From: Sinorhizobium shofinae
GTDB lineage: Bacteria > Pseudomonadota > Alphaproteobacteria > Rhizobiales > Rhizobiaceae
Direction of reading: 5' to 3'
DNA length: 64,000 nucleotides
Assembly: GCA_001704765.1 (NCBI GenBank)
Contig: MBFK01000059.1
Coordinates: 62,288-126,287 of the forward strand
Shown: one piece after another, positions 33,820 through 43,774 of the stretch
Layout: each line of letters starts with the position of its first letter
Position numbering within the stretch: position 1 is the first letter of the stretch
Notes under the pieces: generated by a model
What the model saw: the letters and a program-made list of their open reading frames with translations, nothing else
What the model was told of the DNA's origin: nothing
Databases searched by the model: none
Program-made: the position numbers and the translations under genes

Positions 33820-34605
33820 TCATCTGTAGCCAGCTTCGCCGGCACGGTGCAGTTTCGGGCCGCGCTCGACGATCGGCTCCAACGCCTTTTCCACTGGCAC
33901 GTTCGGCGCCTCGTGGATCGCCTTATAGGTGCCCTGCGGGTTGTAGGCCCATTTCACCGAATTGCGCAGCACATGCTGCACCGTTTCATCGTGATAGGTC
34001 GGATAGGTCTCGTGGCCGGGTCGGAAATAGAAGATATTACCGGCGCCGCGCCGCCAGGTCAGCCCGGAGCGGAACACCTCGCCGCCTGCAAACCAGGAGA
34101 TGAAGACCGTCTCCAGCGGCTCCGGCACGGAGAATTGCTCGCCATACATCTCCTCTTGCTCGAGGACGAAATTGTCGCCGAGACCTTCGGCGATCGGATG
34201 ACGCGGGTTGACGACCCAGACGCGCTCGCGCTCGCCCGCCTCGCGCCATTTAAGCGCGCAGGGCGTGCCCATCAGCCGCTTGAAGACCTTGGAGAAATGG
34301 CCGGAATGGAGGACGATCAGCCCCATGCCCTCCCAGACCCGCTTGGCGACCCGTTCGACGATCCTGTCGTCGACGGCGCCATGGTCCTTGTGGCCCCACC
34401 ACAGAAGCACGTCGGCCGAAGCCAGCCGCTCTTCGCTCAGCCCGTGCTCCGGCTCCTGCAGCGTCGCCGTCGTTGCCCTTATCGCCGGATCGGTATTCAG
34501 CGCCGCGGCGATCGTGTTGTGCATGCCGTCCGGATAGATTTCCCGCACGACGGCATTCGTCTGCTCGTGGATGTTCTCACCCCATACGATGGTGTTGATA
34601 GACAA
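33820..34605 (-). CDS. thuA: ThuA, trehalose utilisation protein
   Basis: A 261-residue ThuA-family protein with a glutamine-amidotransferase-like fold; family stretches include [34 protein letters not shown] and [19 protein letters not shown]. Required for trehalose catabolism in S. meliloti together with ThuB. It lies about 140 bases after thuK, a gap without a clear terminator, and is followed immediately by thuB. Confidence 0.93.
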   Translation of the reverse strand: MSINTIVWGENIHEQTNAVVREIYPDGMHNTIAAALNTDPAIRATTATLQEPEHGLSEERLASADVLLWWGHKDHGAVDDRIVERVAKRVWEGMGLIVLHSGHFSKVFKRLMGTPCALKWREAGERERVWVVNPRHPIAEGLGDNFVLEQEEMYGEQFSVPEPLETVFISWFAGGEVFRSGLTWRRGAGNIFYFRPGHETYPTYHDETVQHVLRNSVKWAYNPQGTYKAIHEAPNVPVEKALEPIVERGPKLHRAGEAGYR

Positions 34606-34746
34606 GGTCGTTCTCCTGCTGGTTGGGGCATCCGCCGCGGGTGCCCACTCTGCGTGAATTTGAATCAGTCGACCGGGGTCGGGCTGGCACAGCGCCCTAC
34701 CCGGTCTAACGTCTGGCGTTTGGAAATGATCCGAAATCGATGCGAT

Positions 34747-35775
34747 CTAGGCGGCACCCCTCATGATGTGTCGTCCGATCGACCGTCCCGCCGCATCGAA
34801 ACGGTGGATCTGGCCGGCCTCAGGTGAGATCCGCACCGTTTCCCCGGGCTGATGGCGGGACGTGCCGTTCTCCCTCACGATCACCGGTTCGCCGGCGCCG
34901 ATGTCGAGATAAATGTAGCTGTCGGAACCGAGCATCTCCGAGTGGACGACGGTTCCCGCCCATTGCCCGTCCTCACCGGCGATCTCCAGATGCTCCGCCC
35001 GGATGCCGATCGTCCTGGCTTCGTAAAGTTCAGCGAAGGGGCCCGAGAGGAAATTCATCTTCGGCGAACCGATGAAGCCGGCGACGAACACCGAGTTCGG
35101 ATTTTCGTAAAGCTCGAGCGGCGTGCCGATCTGTTCGACGCGCCCGTCCCTGAGCACGCAGATACGGTCGGCGAGCGTCATCGCCTCGACCTGATCATGG
35201 GTGACATAGATCATCGTCGTCTTGTGCATGCTGCGATGAAGCTTGGCGATCTCGATGCGGGTCGCGACGCGCAGCGCCGCATCGAGGTTGGAAAGCGGCT
35301 CATCGAATAGGAAGACCTTCGGATCGCGCACGATCGCACGGCCGATCGCGACGCGTTGCCGCTGGCCGCCCGAGAGCTGGCGCGGCAGGCGCTCGAGATA
35401 GGGGGTGAGCTGCAGCATCTCCGCCGCCGCCTCGACCCGCTTGCGGCACTGGTCCTTGTCCTTGCCGGCAAGCTGCATGCCGAAGGCCATGTTCTCGAAG
35501 ACCGTCATGTGCGGATAAAGCGCATAGGACTGAAAGACCATCGCGATGCCGCGTTTCGACGGGACGAGATGGTTGACGACCTGCCCGTCGAAGGCGAGCG
35601 TGCCGGAGGTGATTTCCTCGAGACCGGCGATCAGTCTCAAAAGGGTGGATTTTCCGCAGCCGGAAGGGCCGACGAAAACCATGAACTCGCCCGCCCGGAT
35701 GTCCATGCTGACGCCCTTGATGACCTCGAAGGCGCCGAAGGATTTGCGAATGTCGCGCAATTGCAGCTCTGCCAT
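34747..35775 (-). CDS. thuK: ThuK, ABC transporter ATPase for trehalose/maltose/sucrose
   Basis: A 342-residue MalK-type ATPase: Walker [10 protein letters not shown], signature LSGGQRQR, Walker [14 protein letters not shown], switch His in [15 protein letters not shown], and a C-terminal TOBE regulatory domain. It powers the ThuEFG importer. ATG 35775; it follows thuG by about 60 bases. Confidence 0.95.
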   Translation of the reverse strand: MAELQLRDIRKSFGAFEVIKGVSMDIRAGEFMVFVGPSGCGKSTLLRLIAGLEEITSGTLAFDGQVVNHLVPSKRGIAMVFQSYALYPHMTVFENMAFGMQLAGKDKDQCRKRVEAAAEMLQLTPYLERLPRQLSGGQRQRVAIGRAIVRDPKVFLFDEPLSNLDAALRVATRIEIAKLHRSMHKTTMIYVTHDQVEAMTLADRICVLRDGRVEQIGTPLELYENPNSVFVAGFIGSPKMNFLSGPFAELYEARTIGIRAEHLEIAGEDGQWAGTVVHSEMLGSDSYIYLDIGAGEPVIVRENGTSRHQPGETVRISPEAGQIHRFDAAGRSIGRHIMRGAA

Positions 35776-35837
35776 GTTCCTCTCCTAAATCAGGGGGATG
35801 GGGGGCGGAAAACCGCCCACGCTTTTCCTCATCCCGC

Positions 35838-36667
<830 letters not shown>

Positions 36668-36668
<1 letters not shown>

Positions 36669-37654
36669 CAACGTTCCCCTCCTTCGAAATTGACGCGACC
36701 GAACCACATGTAGAGGACGGTGATCGACGCGATGATCAGAAACAGCATGGTCGAGGCGGCGGCGCCGTAGGCGAACTTATCGAAATCGAAGAGGTTCTCG
36801 CGGGCCAGCACCGACATCGTCTTCGTCTGTGCATTATTAGGGGTGAGCACATAGATCAGGTCGAAGATGCGCAGCGCGTCGAGCATCCGGAAGATGACCG
36901 CGACCATCAGCGCCGGCCGGATAAGCGGCAAGGTCACTCGCCAGAAGACCCGGAGCGGATGGACCCCGTCGATCCTGGCGGCCTCATAGATGTCGATCGG
37001 CACCATCTGCAGGCCGGCGAGGATCAAGAGCGCCATGAACGGCGTCGTCTTCCAGACGTCGACAATGAGCACCGCGACCATCGCAGTGTCGGGACTGGCG
37101 GTCCAGGCGATCTTCTGGCTGATCAGGCCGAGCCCGAGCAATATCTCGTTCAGGATGCCGAACTGGTCGTTGAGCATCCATGCCCACATCTTTGCCGAAA
37201 CGATCGTCGGGATCGCCCAGGGAATGAGGATTGCCGCCCGCACGAGGCCGCGTCCGGGAAAATGGGCATTCAGCACCAAGGCGACGACCAGGCCCAGCGC
37301 CGTCTCGATGCTGACGGAAATCACGGTGAATTTCAGCGTGTTCCAGACGGCGTTCCACCAGGCGGGATCCGCGAGCAGGCCCTTGTAGATGGTGCGGCCG
37401 CTCTTCAGCGTGATCCATGAAAGATAGTTCTGGAAGCCGACGAAATCGGCGTCGGCAAGATTCGTCAGCGATGCGTTGGTGAAACTGAAGTAGATGGTCC
37501 GGACAAGCGGCCAGCCCGCAACGAGCGCCAGCACCAGCAGGGTCGGCGCCAGGAACACCCAGGCGGAGCGGACGCGCTGCGTCCTCAGGTCCGAAATGAT
37601 ATGGCCGTGGCGTGCAAGCGCGGCCGGTGGATCCGCGACAGTAAGATCGGTCAT
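36668..37654 (-). CDS. thuF: ThuF, ABC transporter permease
   Basis: A 328-residue MalF-type permease with six membrane helices and the EAA loop (YEAARIDGVHPLRVFWRVTL). It forms the channel with ThuG. A long N-terminal cytoplasmic stretch precedes the first helix at about 30-50. It lies after a strong hairpin that separates it from thuE. Confidence 0.94.
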
Positions 37655-37702
37655 GACATTGGCTCCCCATGCCGTTCGGCTTTCGCCGCAAGGTTTTCAC
37701 AG

Positions 37703-37733
37703 GGGGATGGCGGCCGGAGTGGCCGCCATCCCC
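37703..37733 (-). terminator. Perfect hairpin between thuE and thuF
   Basis: Inverted repeat GGGGATGGCGGCC/GGCCGCCATCCCC with a 5-base loop in the gap after thuE. This kind of structure commonly reduces read-through or protects the 3' end, so that the binding protein is made in excess over the permeases. Confidence 0.65.
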
Positions 37734-37797
37734 GGCGACGGCTGCAAGGCGGGGAGAGAGGTGCATATTTTTCCAGCGCCGCCCCGCCCGGGGAGGT

Positions 37798-39060
37798 TTA
37801 CCAGCCGTCGCCCTTGAGCTCGGTCAGCTCGATTTCGAGCAGTTCGAGATTTTCGGCAGCGGTCCCGTCGCCGGAGAGCGTGTTGTGAACAGCGCTCCAG
37901 AACTTCGAGGAGACCTCGTTATATTTGACCTTGGTCACCGCGGATGGGCGCGGCACAGCGCTTTGGAAGATCGGCTTCCAGTTTGGCATGAAGGGCTGCG
38001 CAGCGGCGATTTCCGCATCGTCGTAAAGAGCGGCGATCGTCGGCAGTTGCGAAAGCTGCAGCGCACGCTGTTTCTGAACCTGTTTCGAGGACAGGAACTT
38101 GACGAGCGCGATCGCCGCTTCCTGCTCGTCCGAATATTTCGACACCGCGAGGTTCCAGCCGCCGAGCGTCGAGGACGGCTCTTCGCCGTCGGTCGCAGTC
38201 GGCAGCGGCATTACATCAAACTTGCCCTTGACGGCGCTGTCGTCGCCGCTTCCGAGCGCATAGGCATAGGGCCAGTTGCGCATGAAGACGGCATTGCCGG
38301 TCTGCCACACACCACGCGATTCTTCCTCCTGATAGGCAAGCACGCCCTGGGGCGAGATCGTGCCGATCCATCCTTTGGCCCGCTCGATGGCGGCAGCCGC
38401 CTTTTCATTGTTGACGGAGATCGTCCCGTCGGGCTCGACGATCTGCCCGCCGCCGGAGGACTTGATCCATTCCAATGCGTTGCAGGTCAGCCCCTCATAG
38501 GCATTGCTCTGGAAAACATAACCCCAGAGATCCGCCTGGCCGGCAGCACGCTCCTTCTCCTGGATTTCCTTGGCGGTTGCCGCCAGCTCGTCCCAGGTCT
38601 TGGGTGGCGTCTTGCCGTATTTCTCCAGGAGATCCTTGCGATAGTAGAGCGCCGGCGCGTCGGTAAAGATCGGCAGCGCCACCAGCTTGCCGTTAACGGT
38701 CTGTGATTGGATGATCGACGGGAAGTGATCGCCGACCACGTCTTTCGCGGCCTCGGTGAGATCGATGAACTGGTCGGCGAGTTGCGGCGCCCAGATGACA
38801 TCCGTCTGGTAGACGTCGACATCCTTGTTTCCGGCCGCCAGCCACAGCCGATACTGGCTGAACTGCTCGCTGCTCGACGGCGGCATGGTGACGAGACTGA
38901 CCTTATGGCCGGTCTCCTTCTCGAAGGCGTCGAGCTGCTCACGCATGAAACTCACGTTTTTGCCGGTCGTGTTGGCCGCGAGCGAGAGTTCCGCGGCGGC
39001 TGCAAGATCGGCGGCGCCGAGAGCGGCGCAGAAAGTCAAGGTTCTCAGAAGCAGTGTCAT
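37798..39060 (-). CDS. thuE: ThuE, periplasmic trehalose/maltose/sucrose-binding protein
   Basis: A 420-residue family-1 solute-binding protein with an N-terminal signal peptide (LLLRTLTFCAALGAADLAAA) and mature domain containing VYQTDVIWAPQLADQFIDLT and the typical sugar-binding fold. First gene of the thu operon. I chose ATG 39060 because GGAGGAGC lies 8 bases before it; an upstream ATG gives no signal peptide. Confidence 0.94.
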   Translation of the reverse strand: MTLLLRTLTFCAALGAADLAAAAELSLAANTTGKNVSFMREQLDAFEKETGHKVSLVTMPPSSSEQFSQYRLWLAAGNKDVDVYQTDVIWAPQLADQFIDLTEAAKDVVGDHFPSIIQSQTVNGKLVALPIFTDAPALYYRKDLLEKYGKTPPKTWDELAATAKEIQEKERAAGQADLWGYVFQSNAYEGLTCNALEWIKSSGGGQIVEPDGTISVNNEKAAAAIERAKGWIGTISPQGVLAYQEEESRGVWQTGNAVFMRNWPYAYALGSGDDSAVKGKFDVMPLPTATDGEEPSSTLGGWNLAVSKYSDEQEAAIALVKFLSSKQVQKQRALQLSQLPTIAALYDDAEIAAAQPFMPNWKPIFQSAVPRPSAVTKVKYNEVSSKFWSAVHNTLSGDGTAAENLELLEIELTELKGDGW

Positions 39061-39113
39061 GTTCGATGGCTCCTCCAAATCCCCCACCGCTCGACAGCTC
39101 CTCAGCAAAATCG

Positions 39114-39127
39114 AAAACGGTTTGGCT
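39114..39127 (+). promoter_or_regulatory. Candidate ThuR operator 1
   Basis: AAAACGGTTTGGCT in the thuE-thuR divergent region, 54 bases before thuE. The CG-centred core is typical of LacI-family operators and the same 14-mer with one change recurs at 39298-39311. Confidence 0.5.
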
Positions 39128-39297
39128 GGAAAAAGGTGTCAGAAGCGCCAAATGTTGTCAATATGCTGCCGCCTGCGAATTTATCGGCGCGAAATCCTGA
39201 CGTTTAATTTCGTACATTCAATGCCTTATGCTGTCTACAACTCCTCTTCGAGCTTTCCTGACTAGAAGTTCACTGTGCGTGTGCCGCCCAAAAATTT

Positions 39298-39311
39298 AAA
39301 ACGATTTGGCT
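39298..39311 (+). promoter_or_regulatory. Candidate ThuR operator 2
   Basis: AAAACGATTTGGCT, a direct repeat of the site at 39114 with one mismatch, about 125 bases before thuR. Two such sites in the divergent region could allow looping and joint control of thuE and thuR. Confidence 0.5.
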
Positions 39312-39436
39312 AATCGCGGCGCGCGAGGCAAGCTCCGCTTCACGCCGAACGCGGCGGCCGGGACGATCGGTTGTCCCTTGCGGCAAAGGCGTATATTCCT
39401 CATCGGGAAACGGGGTTAAGGGAATAGATAGGCCGC

Positions 39437-40465
39437 ATGAAGCTCAAGGAGTTCGCCAGCCAACTAGGCCTTTCGCCGACGACGGTCAGCCGTGCGCTGA
39501 GCGGCTACCCGGAGGTGAGCGAGAAGACCCGCAAACGCGTGGCAGAAGAGGCCGTCCGGCTCGGCTATCGCCCCAACATAAACGCGGTGCGCCTGGTGAC
39601 GGGGCGCGCGGGTGCGATCGGCGTCATCATGGGCCGCACCGGCGAATTTCACTTCGCCGAATTCATGAGCGGCATGGCCGAGCGGCTAGACGGCGAGGAC
39701 ATCGACATCCTCGTCAGCCCGACGGCGGATCGCGACTCCACCGACGAGGTTCCGCTTTACAGCAGGCTCGTCACCAGCGGCCGGGTCGATGCGGTGATTG
39801 TCCATTCGCCAAAGCCGAACGACGAGCGCATCGCCTTTCTTCATGACCTCGGCTTTCCGTTCCTGGTGCACGGTCGCTCCGAGACCGACGTGCCGCATGC
39901 CTGGATCGACATCGACAACGAGAGCGCCATCCGGCGCGCGACCTCGCATCTCATCGACCTCGGCCACAAGCGCATCGCGATGATCAATGGCCGGGCAGGC
40001 CGAACCTTTTCGCTGCATCGCGACAAGGGTTACCGCGACGCGCTGCAGGAGCGCGGCATTCCCTTCGATCCGCGGCTCGTCGCCCATGACCACTTCACCG
40101 ACGAGCTTGGCTTTCGCTTTGCCCGGTCGTTCCTCGAACAATCGCCGCGGCCGACGGCCTTCGTCGCCGGCTCGATGATGACGGCGCTCGGGATCTATCG
40201 CGCGGTGCGTTCCCGCGGGCTCGTCGTCGGACGCGACATCTCGGTGATCGCCCATGACGACGTGTTTCCCTACCTGACGGCAGAGAACATGGTCCCGTCG
40301 CTTTCGGCAACCCGCTCCTCGATGCGGGCGGCCGGGGCGCGATCGGCGGATCTCGTGCTGCAACTATTGGGCGGGCGGCCGGCGGAGGAGATCCACGAGC
40401 TCTGGCCGGTGGAACTCATTCTGCGCGAGTCGACCGGTCCGGCGCCAGCGGAAGCACAATCTTGA
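39437..40465 (+). CDS. thuR: ThuR, LacI-family regulator of the thu operon
   Basis: A 342-residue LacI-type repressor: N-terminal HTH (MKLKEFASQLGLSPTTVSRA, LSGYPEVSEKTRKRVAEEA) and a periplasmic-binding-like effector domain (WIDIDNESAIRRATSHLIDL). It is divergent from thuE, as thuR is in S. meliloti, where it controls thuEFGKAB. The stop overlaps the start of the flavoprotein gene (TTGA). Confidence 0.93.
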   Translation: MKLKEFASQLGLSPTTVSRALSGYPEVSEKTRKRVAEEAVRLGYRPNINAVRLVTGRAGAIGVIMGRTGEFHFAEFMSGMAERLDGEDIDILVSPTADRDSTDEVPLYSRLVTSGRVDAVIVHSPKPNDERIAFLHDLGFPFLVHGRSETDVPHAWIDIDNESAIRRATSHLIDLGHKRIAMINGRAGRTFSLHRDKGYRDALQERGIPFDPRLVAHDHFTDELGFRFARSFLEQSPRPTAFVAGSMMTALGIYRAVRSRGLVVGRDISVIAHDDVFPYLTAENMVPSLSATRSSMRAAGARSADLVLQLLGGRPAEEIHELWPVELILRESTGPAPAEAQS

Positions 40466-41712
40466 AGAGGCCTGCTTTCGAACGGAAAGAGGTTGCGGTG
40501 ATCGGTGGCGGACCGGCCGGCCTGATGGCGGCCGAGGTCCTGTCGCAAGCGGGCCATGCGGTGACGATCTACGAGGCGATGCCGACCGCCGCCCGCAAGT
40601 TCCTGCTCGCCGGCAAGTCCGGCCTCAACATCACTCATTCCGAAAGCTATCAGCGCTTCACGACTCGCTTCGGCGCCGTTTCCGATCGCCTGCGCCCGGC
40701 CCTCGACGCCTTCACGCCGCACGACGTGCGTGCCTGGGCAGCGGGGCTCGGCACCGAGACCTTCGTCGGCTCCTCCGGGCGCGTCTTTCCGAAGGCGATG
40801 AAGGCCTCGCCGCTTCTGCGGGCCTGGCTGCGCCGGCTGGAGGCAAAGCGCGTCACGCTCCTCTCCCGACACCGCTGGATCGGCTTTGCGGAGGACGGCT
40901 ATCTCTTCGAGACGACGGAGGGGCGGAAGATCGTCCGCTGCGACGCCGCGCTGCTGGCGCTTGGCGGCGCAAGCTGGCCGCGGCTCGGCTCCGACGCCGC
41001 CTGGGTGCCTTGGCTCGCCGCCAGGGGCGTCGGGATTCGCGACTTCCGTCCTGCCAATTGCGGCTTCGACGTCGCCTGGAGCGAGGCCTTCCGGGAGCGC
41101 TTCGCCGGCGAACCGCTGAAATCCGTGGTCGCCTCGTCCGAGGCCGGCGCCTTCCCGGGCGAATTCGTGGTGAGCCGCCACGGCATCGAGGGCAGCCTTG
41201 TCTACGCCCATGCGGCGGCCCTGCGCGACCGGCTGGAACGGGATGGCAAGGCTGCGCTCCTCCTCGATCTCGCGCCGGGTCGAACCGTGGACCGCCTGAC
41301 GCGCGACCTGGCGCGACAGGACGGCAAGGCAAGCTTCGCCAATCGCCTGCGCAAGGGCGCCGGGCTCGAAGGCGTCAAAGCGGCGCTGTTGCGCGAGCTC
41401 GCGCCGGAGGACGCCAAGACCGATCCGGCCCGGCTTGCGGCAGAGATCAAGGCCCTGCCCATCCCGCTGCTGCGGCCGCGGCCGATCGGCGAGGCGATCT
41501 CGTCGGCGGGCGGGATCGGCCTTGATCAGATCGACGGTCGCTACATGCTGAAGGCGCTTCCCGGCCTCTTCGTCGCCGGCGAGATGCTCGACTGGGAAGC
41601 GCCGACCGGCGGCTACTTGCTGACCGCATGCCTCGCGACGGGCCGCGCCGCGGCGCAAGGCATCGAGGCCTGGCTCGCCGCCAACGAAGCCGGTTCTGAC
41701 CCGGCTACGTGA
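40462..41712 (+). CDS. FAD-dependent oxidoreductase, HI0933/YhiN family
   Basis: A 416-residue flavoprotein: N-terminal FAD-binding GGGPAG motif (VAVIGGGPAGLMAAEVLSQA), then the family stretch ARKFLLAGKSGLNITHSE, and a C-terminal ATGGYLLTACLATGRAAAQG-like end (GGYLLTACLATGRAA). The alpha-proteobacterial branch (TIGR03862 type) has unknown substrate. TTG 40462 overlapping the thuR stop is the likely start; GTG 40498 is possible. Translation coupling to thuR suggests co-transcription, though no link to trehalose is known. Confidence 0.85.
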   Translation: MKRPAFERKEVAVIGGGPAGLMAAEVLSQAGHAVTIYEAMPTAARKFLLAGKSGLNITHSESYQRFTTRFGAVSDRLRPALDAFTPHDVRAWAAGLGTETFVGSSGRVFPKAMKASPLLRAWLRRLEAKRVTLLSRHRWIGFAEDGYLFETTEGRKIVRCDAALLALGGASWPRLGSDAAWVPWLAARGVGIRDFRPANCGFDVAWSEAFRERFAGEPLKSVVASSEAGAFPGEFVVSRHGIEGSLVYAHAAALRDRLERDGKAALLLDLAPGRTVDRLTRDLARQDGKASFANRLRKGAGLEGVKAALLRELAPEDAKTDPARLAAEIKALPIPLLRPRPIGEAISSAGGIGLDQIDGRYMLKALPGLFVAGEMLDWEAPTGGYLLTACLATGRAAAQGIEAWLAANEAGSDPAT

Positions 41713-41886
41713 GCGCAAGGCTCATCCCGTCTACATTCGTGAATTCCATTCACAGGCGTTTCGACGAGAGAGAGGCTTATCGGAGCGGTGCGCCGCCAGC
41801 ATATTGCACTGCGAAAGACCAACCAACGTCAACGCCTCTTCAAGCCGCCCTTCGCAGTGCGAACGGCGGGCGGAAACGGATTTGCC

Positions 41887-43068
41887 ATGCCTCTTGCCAT
41901 CTTCGCCCTGACGATCGCCGCCTATGCGATCGGCACCACCGAATTCGTCATCGTCGGTCTGCTGCCGACGGTCGCAACCGACCTCAACATCACCCTGCCG
42001 CTCGCCGGCCTCATCGTCAGCGTCTATGCGCTCGGCGTCACCTTCGGCGCCCCCATCCTCACCGCACTCGCCGGCAGGATCGAACGCAAGCCGCTGCTGC
42101 TCGGGCTGATGGGGCTCTTCGTCGCCGGCAATACGGCCGCCGCGCTTTCGCCGAGCTATGAAGTGCTGCTCGTTGCTCGCGTGCTCTCGGCCTTCGCTCA
42201 CGGCGTGTTCTTCTCCGTCGGCTCGACCATTGCCGCCGATCTCGTCCCCGAAAATCGCCGCGCCTCGGCCATCGCCATGATGTTCATGGGGCTGACCGTC
42301 GCGATCGTCACCGGCGTGCCGATCGGCACCCATATCGGCCAGATCTTCGGCTGGCGCACGACCTTCTGGGCGGTTGCCGCCCTCGGCGTGATCGCCTTTG
42401 TCGCAATTGCGGCGTTGTTGCCGAAGACACTCTCCAGGGCCGCTCCGGCAAGCCTTGTCGACCAGCTCCGCGTGCTCGGTTCCGGCCGCCTGCTGATCGT
42501 CTTCGCCATGACTGCGCTCGGCTATGGCGGCACCTTCGTCGCCTTCACATACCTCGCGCCGATCCTTCAGGAGATCACCGGCTTCTCGGCAGAAAGCGTC
42601 AGCCTGATCCTGGTTCTCTACGGCGTCGCCATCGCCGTCGGCAATATCGCCGGCGGGCGGATCGCCAACACCAATCCGGTGAAGGCGCTGGTCGGCCTCT
42701 TCCTCCTCCAGGCGCTGGTACTCTTCGTCTTCTCCTTCACCGCGGCTTCACCGGTGCCGACGCTCGTCACGCTTGCCGCGCTCGGCTTCCTCTCCTTCGC
42801 CAATGTTCCAGGGCTGCAGCTCTATGTCGTCCAGCTTGCCAAGGAGCACCGTCCCGGCGCCGTCGATGTTGCCTCGGCGCTCAACATCGCCGCCTTCAAT
42901 CTCGGCATCGCGCTCGGTGCCTGGCTCGGCGGCACGGTGGTGGATTCGGCCCTCGGTCTCGGTGCAACGCCCTGGGTCGGCGCCGTCCTCGTGTCCTTCG
43001 CCCTGCTCCTGACGCTCTGGAGCGCTGCGCTGGATCGGCGTTCCACCGGCGCATTGCAGGCCGCCTGA
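41887..43068 (+). CDS. MFS exporter, AraJ/YdhP-like (DHA1 family)
   Basis: A 393-residue protein with 12 membrane segments. The start MPLAIFALTIAAYAIGTTEF and VIVGLLPTVATDLNITLPLA then AGLIVSVYALGVTFGAP are typical of the AraJ/YdhP/NepI group of sugar or drug efflux proteins. Substrate not readable. ATG 41887 gives the normal family start; the frame is open upstream but without a signature. It stands alone, 174 bases after the flavoprotein gene. Confidence 0.85.
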   Translation: MPLAIFALTIAAYAIGTTEFVIVGLLPTVATDLNITLPLAGLIVSVYALGVTFGAPILTALAGRIERKPLLLGLMGLFVAGNTAAALSPSYEVLLVARVLSAFAHGVFFSVGSTIAADLVPENRRASAIAMMFMGLTVAIVTGVPIGTHIGQIFGWRTTFWAVAALGVIAFVAIAALLPKTLSRAAPASLVDQLRVLGSGRLLIVFAMTALGYGGTFVAFTYLAPILQEITGFSAESVSLILVLYGVAIAVGNIAGGRIANTNPVKALVGLFLLQALVLFVFSFTAASPVPTLVTLAALGFLSFANVPGLQLYVVQLAKEHRPGAVDVASALNIAAFNLGIALGAWLGGTVVDSALGLGATPWVGAVLVSFALLLTLWSAALDRRSTGALQAA

Positions 43069-43140
43069 TCCTTGTTCGCCAGGCTGCGGCGGGCCCGGTG
43101 CATGAAGCGCCGGGCCCTTTGGCCACCGCATCGGTGCCGA

Positions 43141-43218
43141 TTCAAGGATAAAAACATGCGGCAATTCAAAGTGCTACAGCGACCTTTGTGCATCTGATAA
43201 GACACAACGGCGCTGTAG
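43141..43218. repeat. Rhizobial intergenic repeat, copy 2
   Basis: Contains ATGCGGCAATTCAAAGTGCT then ACAGCGACCTTTGTGCATCT, ending CGGCGCTGTAG. Right arm complete with outer CTACAGCG/CGCTGTAG stem; left arm partial. Lies just downstream of the dodecin gene, which is flanked on its other side by copy 3. Confidence 0.75.
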
Positions 43219-43237
43219 ATCGGCGCCTCGGCGCCGT

Positions 43238-43447
43238 TCAATCGTCGATCCGAAACCCGACCTTCACGACCACCTGATAGTGGGCCACCTTGCCGTTGAC
43301 GATCTGTCCGCGAACCTGATCGACCTCGAACCAGTCGAGGTTCCGCATCGTTTTCGAAGCCCGCGAAATCGCCGTTTCGATGGCTTCGTTAATCGAGTTC
43401 GGAGAACTTCCGATCAGTTCGACTTTCTTATAGACGTGCCCGCTCAC
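43238..43447 (-). CDS. Dodecin, small flavin-binding protein
   Basis: A 69-residue dodecin: (M)SGHVYKKVELIGSSPNSINE, AIETAISRASKTM, LDWFEVDQVRGQIVNGK, VAHYQVVVKVGFRID. Trp in the LDWFEV motif stacks on flavin in the 12-mer cage. GTG 43447 with GGAGG 5 bases upstream is the best start; an ATG at 43501 would add 18 atypical residues. The gene sits between two copies of the intergenic repeat. Stores riboflavin or FMN or protects from its photochemistry. Confidence 0.92.
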   Translation of the reverse strand: MSGHVYKKVELIGSSPNSINEAIETAISRASKTMRNLDWFEVDQVRGQIVNGKVAHYQVVVKVGFRIDD

Positions 43448-43561
43448 CGTATCCTCCTCAAGGGGTTTTCCGATTTGGCATCCGCAGTTCGGCAGCGGCA
43501 TGCGTCGCCGCTGCTTGGACGATCATGCCCCCGTTGCGTCCCGGCCGCCAGCGAAAGCTAA

Positions 43562-43663
43562 GCATGTTTCCTTAAATCGGAGCGGATTTAAGGAAAAACA
43601 TACGGCAATTCAAACTGCTACGGCGACCCTTTGTGCATCTGATAAGACGCACTGCGCTGTAGA
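43562..43663. repeat. Rhizobial intergenic repeat, copy 3 (complete)
   Basis: Full-length element: left hairpin GCATGTTTCCTTAAATCGGA with its complement GATTTAAGGAAAAACAT, the centre CGGCAATTCAAACTGCTACG, and right part TTTGTGCATCTGATAAGACG ending GCGCTGTAG. Lies about 110 bases upstream of pepT. Confidence 0.75.
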
Positions 43664-43774
43664 ACCGACGGTCTATCGCGCCGGTAAAACGCATCGACAA
43701 GGCGAAAATCAATTCACGGCGGCACCGACGCGGGCTATAGCGGGTTTCAATTCGATGCCTCCCTGGAGCTCGCC

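Noticed and set aside
37703-37733. Attachment site or mobile-element terminus.
   Set aside because: It is a simple hairpin inside a standard ABC operon with no target duplication or integrase nearby.
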